Below, piece by piece: positions 44,985 through 55,667 of a stretch of DNA of 64,000 bases. Source of the stretch: Collybiopsis luxurians FD-317 M1 (lineage: Eukaryota > Basidiomycota > Agaricomycetes > Agaricales > Omphalotaceae). The stretch is from positions 79,590 through 143,589 of the forward strand of contig KN834765.1 of NCBI GenBank assembly GCA_000827265.1, given 5' to 3'. A program made the position numbers and the translations under genes. Positions within the stretch are counted from its first letter, which is position 1. Each line of letters begins with the position of its first letter. The notes beneath the pieces were generated by a model that did no database searches, was not told the DNA's origin, and worked only from the letters and a program-made list of their open reading frames with translations.

Positions 44985-47900
44985 TTAGAGCTTGAGGTTT
45001 TCAAGCGCGTCAATAAGGACTTTTCGAAACCTTTTGCGCCGATCACGATTCTTTCCACGATTCAAGTCGAAGATCAAACTCGGAAGTAGGGAGGCATATC
45101 TTTGGGGTTTACGAGAGAAGACTTTGTGGAAAGCATGAGTTCCTAACCTGCGCCAAGACGGTTCATCTTTAAGGTGAAGAATTGTTGCGTAGCATGTACT
45201 TACCATAACACGTCCGCCTTGTGCACTGTGACCTGGCTGCCATTTATTTTGGCGATTCGATTAAGCGCTTTGCTGCGCATCGCACTGAAGCAATAGTTAA
45301 ACATTTGCTTGGTAGTGTCTGAGCGAGTTGAGGTAATCTCAGCAATACTACCCAATCAAGGAGCAAAAATAACTCATACATACCTCTGATAAGTTTACGG
45401 GTTTCGCGACGCATCTTTTGATCCCAATCATGAATGTAAGCATCCATCTTCATTGCTGAAAGCAGAAGATTTTGATAGATGTTCAGATGGACAGTATGCT
45501 CAGAGTTGAGAGTCGAATCAGTGAAAATGACGTGACTACGTCTTTTGGCAAGGCTAGATTATAGTTAGAATCCGAAGGGAGCAAAGTCAGAAGGACAGAC
45601 AGAAGCATCTTATTCGTAAAGGCTCGACCAGTAGCCCGGCCTCTCGCAATAGTCAAAGAATCGCTCAAGTCTGGAGCTCATTTTAGAAGGATCATTGCGG
45701 CTAATCGATGAACCACACTGACGAGAGTTTGCGTAACGATCATAATCTACTGCGACCGACAGGTCCGCCATGTTAATTGCATAACCGCACCACGGAAAGG
45801 CTATATGAAGTGAATCAGACTGCCCCAAATGAACAAGTAAATGACATACATGCTTGCTTAGGTGATGTGACATTGAGAATTTGCTCGTCGTAATCAAAGC
45901 TGGTCAAGGTCTTGTCCTTAGAAACGAAACATCCATACTCAGGATGCCCTGAAGCGAGAAACTTGAATCACCATGACAATTTGACTTTTAAGGACCGACC
46001 TTTGTTCATTACTTTAACAAACTGTGTAGCCTTCTCTAGATCGGCAGTAATGAGAAGATAGTCATCAGTGTGCCTCATGAGCAGCTGAAAGAAGCGACAA
46101 ATAAGTTCACGAGCTAATAATACCCGTAATAATCCATAGCGCACACTTCGGGGATCCTCCAATAACTCGGGAAAGCCGGGCTGTCTCTCAAGGTCGCCGT
46201 AAAAAAAGGAGCACAGAATACTCGAAAGGACAGATCCTTGCGGAATTCCGACGACTTGCCGATAGTAATTAGTTCCAATCTCAAGATGAAAAAGTCAATA
46301 ACGCAAGAAAAGCTCCGAATGACCTTCACACCTTCACAATGTTTTCTGTGATATGTTGCTCGAGAAGTTCCAGTACAGCATGCGCTTTTGTGGAAGGGTA
46401 CACCACCTGAAATGCAATTGTATCAGCCAACATATTTCGAGGGCTCGAACCACTAACTTGGTCAACAAATATGATGTTACGCAAGATATTTGCTAAATCT
46501 CGGGCGTATTGCACGAAATGAGGGTGGTCATCTGAAAATGATTGATAAATTGACAGAATTACAGCGATTCGCACTCACCATCCGGTATTGCCTTCTTCAG
46601 GTAGGTACGCTTGGGCCGATTGGCGATAGTACTGACCTGACCAAATCTTTGAATCATGTAGCCATCCTGCATATCATTTAACCACGACCCCAGAATTCCT
46701 GTTATCTCCTCACCTTGGTAATGAGCGTTCTTAAAATTTCCAGCAGCTTTTGTTGATCAATTGTATCGAAGCATGCCTGTACGTCCATTTTAACAAAGTA
46801 TAACTTCGGGCTAGAACACGGTGAACGACTCGTAATGGGCTTGAGCGTAAGAAACTGACATTTTGCCGCTGAAGTCCCGTAGCAGCGAAGTTTTGAAACG
46901 CTTGAGTTTGGTATATACATCGTCATCCCCAGATGTCGAGGCACCAACAAGATGTGGTTGCGTTTCCTAAATCCGCACGATTAGCGTCATCCAGTACGAA
47001 GACCAGGAACATACCTTCTCAAAACTGAGAATTCTGAAGGCTGCCTGTAATATCTGATTGATGGAGCGATTCTGAGGCAGAGTTTGCGGACTCTTGATCA
47101 TTCGGTCTCATTAGAATCATTTTCACAAATGTAGACAAATATTTGACTGGCATACAGTTTTCGAAGTTTGTTTGCGTCTTAAATTGACGATGGGTCGCAC
47201 ACCGGTTTCCTTGGGAAGAAGGCGGACATAGGAAAATCCTAATTCACGCTGTCTCAGCACTTCTTGGACTTCATCTGCGTCTAGCTTCTCAAACGTGCCA
47301 CTTGTGAGACGGTCGATGAGAGGCGCACAGAGTCGCTCCCAGTCATCGAGTCGAAAGTAAAGCACCTGATTGCGAAATGCTGAAGTGTCTGTAATATAAA
47401 AAGAGGTCTGGGACGACTGTCATTTTGAATTGACGCAGCACTGGAGTAAACAGACGAACCCTGAGGAGTGAGATAATGAAAGAATCGAAGAACCAAAACA
47501 TGAAATCTTCGAGAAGTTCGCGTCGTTTCAGGGAGTCTGAGACCGATACCCTTGTTCGGTTCTTCCCATCCCCAGGAGGCATCAGCCACTCGCAGTCCGA
47601 AGTATTGAAGCCTTGTAGTACGTGATGTAGGGAGAGCGTCTCGTAACGACGACAGACGATGAAGTTCTTGATGTCTACAAATAGATTAGCTTTAGGAGAT
47701 AACTATGGGGTTGTTTTGGACTTACGTTCACACACAACTTTGAAGTTCGCCCTACTTCCCCAAAATTTCTTCGGGATAACAGCATTCGTGACCAAAATGA
47801 CATACTTATACACCTAAAGGACTGTCAAAAGAAAATTTTATCTTGAAAAGTCAAATGGTCTACTTCGCTGTAATCAGAGGCAAAATCCATAAAGCGGGGT

Positions 47901-49599
47901 TTGTTCTTGGCCGCCTGTCGAGCTTGCGTGAGGCCAAGAAGGGAGATTGTTTTCCCCTCGGAATCAAAGGAATTGTGCTGGAAAGAAATCTGCGAACGGA
48001 ATTCAGACATATGCTCCGACATCATTTGCTATGTCCCCTTCATTAGTATACGCCGTATGTCGACAGCTGGACTAACCAATATTAAGGTGCCGTCCGCATC
48101 ATTTTCTAGCGAAATTCAGCCGAGAAACTGTCAAATAGGTAGAGAAAGACTTACCGAGTTCTGGAGAGACTTTCGATGGACATGCAAAGTTACGTAGTAG
48201 GCGGAATTTGCACTTTCCATGTCTCCACAACAGCTTCTCTAGTATAGGTAGGACTTCCTTAAGTCTTTTTGGTGTTTTGCACGAACCTAGCCTCTGTGAA
48301 ACGTTTTGGTAAGCGCATGCCGAGTATATGAAGACAGCTAATTTACCTGGATTTCAAGGTCTCTATTCGCAAAGTCAGGAATATACGAAAGTTCCCATTT
48401 TGTCACTTCGAACGTGAATGCGTTTGGAAGTCCATATTGTCTGGCAAAAATGTATTTTGCCAAGTGCCGGCTATGCGTAGCTTCCTCACGGGGATCAGGA
48501 GGCGTTGAGGGTTTAGATCCTAGAGATGGCCTAAGCCGATTCATAATATCTGCAACATGGGAATGAAACACATTCAATACATTCGGAGGCTACAAAAATT
48601 TGCAGGCCTTACGGTTCAGAGGAAGACCTACGACGATAGATCTAGAGGGCGTGAAATTTGGACGGGCGTAAAACATACGTTGCCGAGCAAATGATATATC
48701 CACTGGGGAACGTCTACAGCACGATGAGCAAATGTCGAGCAAGGGACGGGTAGAGACACACATTCGCAACTGAACAGAAGGTCGTGCGTAACCATGTGCC
48801 ACGGAACTGACTTTCAATCGTTTGGGATATCTCTCAGATGGCTCGCTTTCGGTGGTTGGCCGTTTCCTCTTTTTGGATGCCTCTAGATCTTTTTCGCGCT
48901 CACTTCGGGGAACAGAGTACAAGAGGATTGGACCCGTCATTTGACAAAGACATCCGTTCGGCAGCGAGACGAAAATGCTAGTTTCCGTGAGCAAATGAAT
49001 CATAGCGTCAATCCCGATCCTGGAGGCTTTACGTGTCAGGTTACAAAAGGTCTCTGTAGAGATTCGTATGCGAACCTTTCGAATAGCAAAGCCCATTCCG
49101 GTCCCTGAAGCGAAATGACAATGGTATTCAAGGAATTGTTTTTCAATTTCGCATTGCTAGGCATTGTTTCCGAGCTTTTGCTACCTCCTATCTGCGAGAA
49201 CATGAGTGAAAGAATGAGACAGAATATGGAAGAGCAATGTACTAAGCGGTACCCCTGAGTGATGATATGGTTCGAGATTCTGCGCGTCAACAATAATTCT
49301 TGAGCTCTCTCTATAATCTGGTATAGCGTAAGGTATTCCGGCTGGAGTGTGCTGGATCAAGCACTTACTTCCTTTATCGTCATAAAAGGGTTCGGGGACC
49401 AGGAAACGGACTTGGAACTGTGAGTCGCGACATATGTCGTCTCAAGCAGGCGGCGAAAAGTCGCGTCGTCGCCTCCTATCAATAAAGCTGGGCGGCTGCC
49501 AAGTCGAGGAGGGACCAGAGTTTCCTCCAAGTAATTTCGTAAATTCTTGATGTTATTATAATAGTTTTGAAGAATGCTCAGCGTCACAGAGTGGTCCAT
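44985..49599 (-). CDS. TERT: telomerase reverse transcriptase
   Basis: TERT is the catalytic protein of telomerase. Starting at ATG 49599 (MDHSVTLSILQNYYNNIKNL), the TEN-like region is followed by a basic linker (KKRKRPTTESEPSERYPKRL) and the RNA-binding domain (DIMNRLRPSLG, AKYIFARQYGLPNAFTFEVT). Motif 1/2 region: RRELLEDFMFWFFDSFIISL and YVRLLPKETGVRPIVNL. Motif A is FVKMDVQACFDTID near 46745-46790, motif B' is YRQVVGIPQGSVLSSILCS near 46210-46270, motif C is MRHTDDYLLITADLEKA near 46025-46080, and motif E is WCGYAINM near 45780. All three catalytic Asp are present. The C-terminal extension ends RKVLIDALENLKL. The gene has at least a dozen short introns. It shares a 147-bp upstream region with the divergent gene at 49747. 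Confidence 0.95.
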
Positions 49600-49746
49600 G
49601 GAAAACGCGCCTCAAAGGTTAAGGACAAGAGGAGGTGATCATGTGAATATCACGAGGAGCCGGAAATTTATCGGGGACTCTTCCGTGAGATGCATGCAAT
49701 GATAAGGAAATTCTAACCCGCGTCTTCTTTCTTTCGCACTACCGTC
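49600..49746. promoter_or_regulatory. shared divergent promoter region of TERT and the binding-protein-like gene
   Basis: Only 147 bp separate the two start codons, so both core promoters must lie here or within the genes. No TATA box was seen. Confidence 0.5.
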
Positions 49747-51172
49747 ATGCCTCTCAGAATTGGATACGGTAAACCGATCCAGGTCCTGTCCTACATTCCA
49801 CTTACCTTTTGAATCATACAGTACGCGAACACTTTTCTTCTCCTCTCCTTCAATTCGCCAAAGCGGACGAAGGCCGGACAATTACTCTTGTCGAATGCCC
49901 AAGTTAAAATTCATCAATCGAGTCTCGAGCTCCCCAGGCTAACTAACGCTGCGCAGGCGGAACGGGTCAATTAATCTCTCGCCTAACTAAAGACGAGATT
50001 GACGTCGCCATGCAAGTCCAAATGTCTTCATCATAGGAGTATGATCGTTGACATTATACAGTGCACTTACCGACCCCCTCATCTCTGGCATCGCCAATGG
50101 CTCCCAGGCGTACAAACTCGTCGGAAGTTTTGTGGCAACTCCACTCAACTGGTACGTTCTTACAAGTCATTCCATTCGTCAAAAGCAAGCAATTAAGCAA
50201 ACTCTCACATCGTGGTATAGGGCGGTTGTCTCAGGAAAAGACTCAAAGTACGAGAAGATCAGTGACTTGAAAGATACCACGATAGGCATTTCTCGGATTG
50301 GAAGGTAACTTCATCTCCGTTACTGCTCATCGATCTTCTATGCCCTACTCGACGAGCAAAGCGGCAATAAGAGGTAGATCGCTAAGATTTGCTCTGGATC
50401 TAGTGGAAGTCAAACTATGGCCTATGTAATGGGATTTCAACAAGGTTGGCCTTCGGAAAGCATGAAATTTCAAGGTACATGCTCTTTCTCCCCTCAAGTA
50501 CATACCTGTGAGCCTGAATTTTCATTCGAGTGAATAACGACATTCGGGGCCTCATCAACTCTGTAAACGACGGCACTACGAGTGCGTTCATGTGGGAATG
50601 GTTTACCACTAAACCGTGGCTCGATTCCGGCGAAGTTCGCTTCGTATGTGTCCTCTAAACCTTTTGCGTTAAGTGCCCAGATTTACCCTCTTTTACGCAG
50701 ATCGGCTCGGTCCCAACCCCTTGGCCTTCCTGGCTCGTGGCGGCTCAACCTTCAGCGGACGCGGAAGCGCTCAAGGAGTTTTTGACAACCTTGTCAAACT
50801 ACGTTCGGGCCTTCGATTCAGCAGACAGTCGTGCTACCAAAAATGTTGAGTTTATTAAATCTGCATTTGGGTATGGCGAAGAGGATATCAAGGTGAGTAG
50901 ATCCAGAACGTATCTCAATCGGCTTTGTTCCTCGATTCTGAGAGTTCTCATGCAGGCCTGGATGAAAACGGTAGGGTATCCTCAAGATTGTCTTGAAATA
51001 CCAAAGAATGTCATCGCAGAAACTCTGAGGTACGTTTTTGCAAAATGTAAGACTGAGCAGATTTGAATGGCCCTGTTGCAGTGTCCTCGAAAAAGCCGGT
51101 GTCGTCAAATCGCCTGAAGGTGGTTTCAGTGTGGATAATTTTGTGGAACCCAAGGTAGTCAAGCTGACGTGA
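49747..51172 (+). CDS. periplasmic-binding-protein-like II domain protein (THI5/NMT1-like fold)
   Basis: ATG 49747 encodes MPLRIGY, and the frame continues over introns as VREHFSSPLLQFAKADEGRT, ITLVECPSGTGQLISRLTKD, EIDVAIALTDPLISGIANGS and QAYKLVGSFVATPLNW. Next come ISDLKDTTIGISRIG, SGSQTMAYVMGFQQGW, DGTTSAFMWEWFTTKPWLDS and IGSVPTPWPSWLVAA. It ends NVIAETLSVLEKAGVV and VEPKVVKLT with TGA 51172. This follows intracellular fungal proteins resembling bacterial substrate-binding proteins (PBP2, Ca3427-like). There is no signal peptide. The residue pattern of THI5 pyrimidine synthase (His-rich CCCFC motif) is absent, so thiamine synthesis is not implied. The ligand is unknown. One intron uses a GC-AG pair (donor GCAAGT at about 50012). 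Confidence 0.87.
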
Positions 51173-51470
51173 AGATAATAAGAACAACAATTTATATAGA
51201 GGTTGGACAATCTATGTATAACAAAGACGGTATTTGCAAGAAGAAAAAATACAATTATTTCTATGTACAGTATATGAATTGATCAAGGGCGAATATGAGC
51301 GTACATTCACATTAGGGGAATGAAGATACAGCAAGCAAAGAGACCCTGGACAACGCCGACCCAGAACATTGGACGGTGTCAAGTTGATTCTGTAGCAGCA
51401 GCTTTTTTCTCGGCCTTGTTCAGAAAACCTATATTAAACGAATTCAGATGGAGCGGCAGTAAAGGCATGA

Positions 51471-52337
51471 TCACGGACCCTTCAGTTTGGCGTTATTGGC
51501 TTTTTCGCGTTGAGCGTCAATTGCTTTGTATCGGGCAAGTTCCTGCTCATAGAGGGTGGCCTCTGCAATGGGAGCAATTCGGAGTGAGTAATTGCGGCCA
51601 ACGAGTTACGTTTGAAGCACACCTTCTGAGTTTTTCGTTTTCAAATCTTCAAACACTTTGTACGCTCTTTCAAGATATCCCTGTTCTGCGAGGGCCTTGG
51701 CTTTGCGATACATAGCTTTGTAGTTTTTATCGTTTTTCGCCAGCACCTAATAATCGTACCGATGGGACGCGATTGAGAATTTAGCAAATTTGTAGTGAGT
51801 CTCATGCACACCTTCTCTGCCGTTTCTTGAGTACGTTTCCAATTTCCGTTTTTCATATGGCATGCGGACATATTGTTATAGATCTTTTCGAGGAATTCAT
51901 CCACCTAGAAAAGCCAATCAACCTAAGCGAACAGCTTTCGACTAGTTGGCGACGCGTACCTCGGTTTTCTCTCTTCCAGCTTCGGCTGGCTCCGCAGAAG
52001 CCATTCCCATTGATTGAAAAGCATTCCTAGGTTGAAACTCATAAGAAACGCGCCCAAAAGTTTTCGAAAGCTATACTAACTTGTCTAAGCCCTGTGCATA
52101 TAACAAAGCCTTTACATGGTGGATCAGACGCGCCACGCGTATGCTATAACCCAGAAGATGGTGAGAGGAGATGTACCGAATGATATGAAGCCAGTGCTAT
52201 TTGATTTGAATATACAAGTTGGAGAAAATGAACTAGTTCTGAGCTTTACCTTCCTTGACCTTGCCCTCCTTGAAAGCCTGGTCGGCCGTTTCTTTGTGCT
52301 TTTTCGCGATATCGAACTTCTCCTCGTGAGATTGCAT
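51471..52337 (-). CDS. TPR-repeat protein
   Basis: ATG 52337 gives MQSHEEKFDIAKKHKETADQ, then AFKEGKVKE, the first TPR helix pair. It continues over introns with RLIHHVKALLYAQGLDKNAF and QSMGMASAEPAEAGREKTEV, then DEFLEKIYNNMSACHMKNGN and WKRTQETAEKVLAKNDKNYK, then AMYRKAKALAEQGYLERAYK. The last exon is ATLYEQELARYKAIDAQREK and ends NAKLKGP with TGA 51471. The order of helices fits three TPR units with a charged C-terminal helix, as in small co-chaperones. The first intron is problematic: the obvious GTAAAG donor gives the wrong phase, while a GTTCAT donor restores the frame. Function beyond protein binding is unknown. Confidence 0.72.
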
Positions 52338-52510
52338 GATAGAGTTAACGGCGGACAAAGACGATCGCAACTGATGGTGGTTCAGAAAGAAGAGGAAAAC
52401 AAAGGCAAGGCGTTAGGACCATGCGGGCGCCACAGCTTTGAAGGGCGCTCATTTAGGCGCTCATTTCCTTTTCACCGTGTTGATTGAGCAACTCCGCTTT
52501 ATCTTCTAAA

Positions 52511-52857
52511 ATGCCGATGCTAGCCAACATACTAGGCTTTTCGTTATTTGGTCTAGCTGCCAGGTTTGGCCAGCTTGGAATTCAGAAACGAAACTTGTTT
52601 GAAAGTGCGTTTGTTCCAACTTTTCAATTTCGGAATTCCTCTGACGGAAATCACCGTCAGACTTGGGCGGACATGCTCTAGCAATGGGTGTGTTTGGCTA
52701 TGGCGGTTACTGGGCTTGGAGATGGGACCAGGCGTCGGCTGAACTAATTGCAAAGAAGAAGGCTGAAATAGCGGCAAGTAGGAAGGAACGATTAGCAAAA
52801 GTTGAGGCTATAGAAGCAAAACTTATGGCTCAGAAAGAAAATGGGGAAGAACATTAG
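52511..52857 (+). CDS. small mitochondrial-type membrane protein
   Basis: ATG 52511 gives MPMLANILGFSLFGLAARFG, then QLGIQKRNLFE; a roughly 80-nt intron joins NLGGHALAMGVFGYGGYWAW and RWDQASAELIAKKKAEIAAS. The stop is TAG 52857, about 97 residues in all. The chain has one or two hydrophobic helices followed by a long charged helix. This resembles small accessory subunits of respiratory complexes; a complex I NUXM/NDUFC2-like subunit is a guess from layout and the WDQASAELIAKKK-type stretch. It is divergent from the TPR gene with only 173 bp between starts. Confidence 0.6.
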
Positions 52858-53791
52858 GTGTGTATTCCAGTCAAAACATGCTACGGACGAAAACTGAACG
52901 CGTAATAGATTGTACTATGTACGAGTTAATGGGGTGTCGTTGGTCCATAGAATATCACCCGCTGTGCGCCCCGGTTATGAGGGTATTCACGAATATGCCT
53001 CTCAATCATTTGTGACGACTTGACAGCTTCATGTCAATTACCACCGTGTAGGAGCCACATTTCGCGTTGGCGAGGAAGAACGAGAATAAATTTGATATGG
53101 ATGCAGTAAGATTGCGAGCGGTGTGTACCCATTCCCGCCCAGTACATAATGCGAAACGTTTCACGTCTTGCGGCGATGCCATATGCACATATCTGACTGG
53201 ACTTGACTCGACGGGAGATTCAGGTTGTTACGGTATACACACTGCTTTCAAGATATGCACCATCTGCTCCCTCTCGTCATGAACCGAAAGGTGCATATTG
53301 GCTGTAGTCCTGTATTCAAAGGGTAATCACGATCAGTAAGTTCTTTTGACCTCTGTGTTTTTCTGGAGTTCCCATGCATGACAATGGTAGCTTTGTTCTG
53401 CCGGTTCCCTACCATTTTTTTCCGCCGAGACCGTGTGTATTAGAAGATAGGTTTTTCAGGGTTGGATGTGAGTGTTCCTTTTGGATGTGGAAACCGGCCG
53501 CCTCTACAGTAGGCATGTCTTGTACACACGTCGGACTGTGCAGGCAAGGATATACAATATTTTGACAGGGTAGTGCTGTTTCCAGTGGGTTGATTGTTAG
53601 ATAGTTTATTGAGGAACGTGTAAATCATTATTTCGTACAAATCATGACAAAATCAGAAATCAGTGGAAAATCAAAAATCAGTGGAAAATCAAAAATTATA
53701 TTCCACGCTTTGACTGGGGGTACCACGTTTTCTTCTTTTCCTTCTCCGTCCATCATCACTTCCATTTCCTCCCCGCCCAGTCTATACGACG
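52858..53791. other. intergenic region
   Basis: This 934-bp gap is between two plus-strand genes. It contains two perfect 18-bp tandem copies at 53659-53694. Short frames such as 53374-53565 have no domain. No RNA gene was found. Confidence 0.4.
53659..53694. repeat. 18-bp tandem duplication
   Basis: Two perfect copies of ATCAGTGGAAAATCAAAA lie directly upstream (about 100 bp) of the Ser/Arg-rich gene's start codon. Confidence 0.85.
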
Positions 53792-55667
53792 ATGAGCTCG
53801 AGACGTCAGAACCGCGTCTCTACTCTTGCCATCGTTCTTCCACATCCGCCCCTCCTTCGTCGCCGTTCCTCATTACTCTCTCAAGGTTCTATCACTTCGC
53901 CTCATACGCCAAGGACCTCCAGCTGCAATTCCCCCACTTGGCTCTTTACAAATAACAACAACAGAAAGAGTACTGATAGCTGGAATAGCTCAAATCAGGA
54001 TGTCGGAGAGGACTGTGATTCGGAGTGGAAGCCAGACCAGATCCTTTTACTTTCAAGGGTATGTGTTTTTGTTACCTCGAGAAAAATTCCATAATGAACT
54101 CCTGTCAGACCCTGGACGCCCTTCCTTCACATCTTGTTACACCCTTCAATGGGCCAATTCCCCCTTCCAATCTGCTGGATAAAATCGCCCGTGGAGTTGC
54201 CAACGCCAAAGGACACGCAGAGTGGCCACACTCTTTGCGCGCGACCCGTGTCAAACTTATCGAAATCGCACGTCAACGCGCCAGAGAGGAGAATTCTCGG
54301 TCCGTAACTGACGAGAATGACGAGATTTCCTGTTATTCTGCGGACAGTGACGTGAATGTCAACTTGACTAGAAAAAGCTCTCGAGTCATCCCTAGACGCC
54401 CCCTTTATCGTCAGTCGAGTATGGACTTTCTGAATACGGAAGACCGTAAGAATGGGGAGAACATTACTCGGTTCGTCTTCTTACACCCCTTTCGTTCATT
54501 CACTAACTTTCTTCATAAAGGCTATCTACGCGCTTGCAGCGCACGGAAAGCCAATTTCCTAACCCATCCTACCATCCATACACCAGATCTCGTGCCCGTG
54601 CTCAAGCTCAATCGCAAGCTCAAACTAGTCAGATTCAAATGAATCGCAGATCCTCGTCCCCACCTCGGCCCGCCAACGTTCCTTCCCTCATTAGCCCCTC
54701 CACCCCCAGTTCATCCACTCTCTCTTCTCTCTCTACTTCTGCCGCACGTCACAATCTCATCCGTCGTTCTGTCTCTACTTTTAGCGACAGCTCGATGATT
54801 AGCGGGAACCCAAGTAGCCTGGGTGATAGCGAGCTCGAAACACGGCTCTTACCTTCCGTTTTGCCCGGTCCCGTTGATCCTCGTGTTCAGCGTGTTCGAC
54901 GGTCCGAATCCTTCTGCAATCCGAAAGATGGCTATCCGTTTCCAGCGGTTTCTACTAGTACTCCCTCTCCCATCCGCCAGTCCTTCAAACGTGCGCCATC
55001 TTACGGGGCTCTGGCTCAGGAAGCAAGGGAAAAGGAAAAAGAGAAGCGGGCGAGTGGCGTCTACTCTCACATATACGGAACAAAGAGCAGGGAGGAGATG
55101 AACGTCAGTCCCTGCCCCTCCAGCGATGAAGAGGAGAAGCAACGTAACAAGCAGGCCAAGAAAGTCAAAGGGCCCGGAGGCAAGGCGAAAAGCTCTCCTT
55201 CGGCCACTGCGGGCGAGTCTGGCGCTAAAGCGAAGAAGCGTAGCAAAGCTACCAAAGACGCTACGTGCACCGAAAGTAGAACTCCAGGGTCTTCGCGTGG
55301 GAGATCTTCGTCTGCGTCCGGTTCTTCCGCGACGAGCATCCCTACTCCTGTCCCAACACAGCCATTCCAACGAATGAATTTACAGCGGAATCCAAGTATA
55401 TTCGGGGAAGAATTACCTCACTTACATATTCCAGCAGCGGCGCCTAGGCGCGTTACCCCCTCTTTACCTTCATCATCATCTACTCAAGTACCTCCTGCCG
55501 CCCCTGCCCTCCCTCCTCGGAAAACCCTTCGTCGCGTCAAGCGCCTGGCGCCATCTAGGCGCATTTCTTTCAGCAGTCTAGTTCCTCCTGCTGGCGAAGA
55601 AACTGACGTCGAAGGAGATAATGAAGAGCAGCGCCCCAAATTGGGGAGCGCTTTCCAATTGTCGTAA
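53792..55667 (+). CDS. Ser/Arg-rich hypothetical protein
   Basis: ATG 53792 gives MSSRRQNRVSTLAIVLPHPP. Exon 1 ends EWKPDQILLLSR at 54058; a 50-nt intron joins TLDALPSHLVTPFNGPIPPS, followed by LLDKIARGVANAKGHAEWPH and SLRATRVKLIEIARQRA. A second intron joins LSTRLQRTESQFPNP to a long Ser/Pro/Lys-rich exon that ends QRPKLGSAFQLS with TAA 55667. The conserved-looking part is the roughly 60 residues around WPHSLRATRVKLIEIAR, which I take as the ordered core. The rest is disordered, with Lys-rich and Arg-Pro stretches that could include nuclear localisation signals. No known domain is recognised. A nuclear or signalling role is inference only. Confidence 0.7.

Noticed and set aside
54849..55370. 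173-codon minus-strand frame
   Set aside because: Antisense shadow of the low-complexity Ser/Lys-rich exon.
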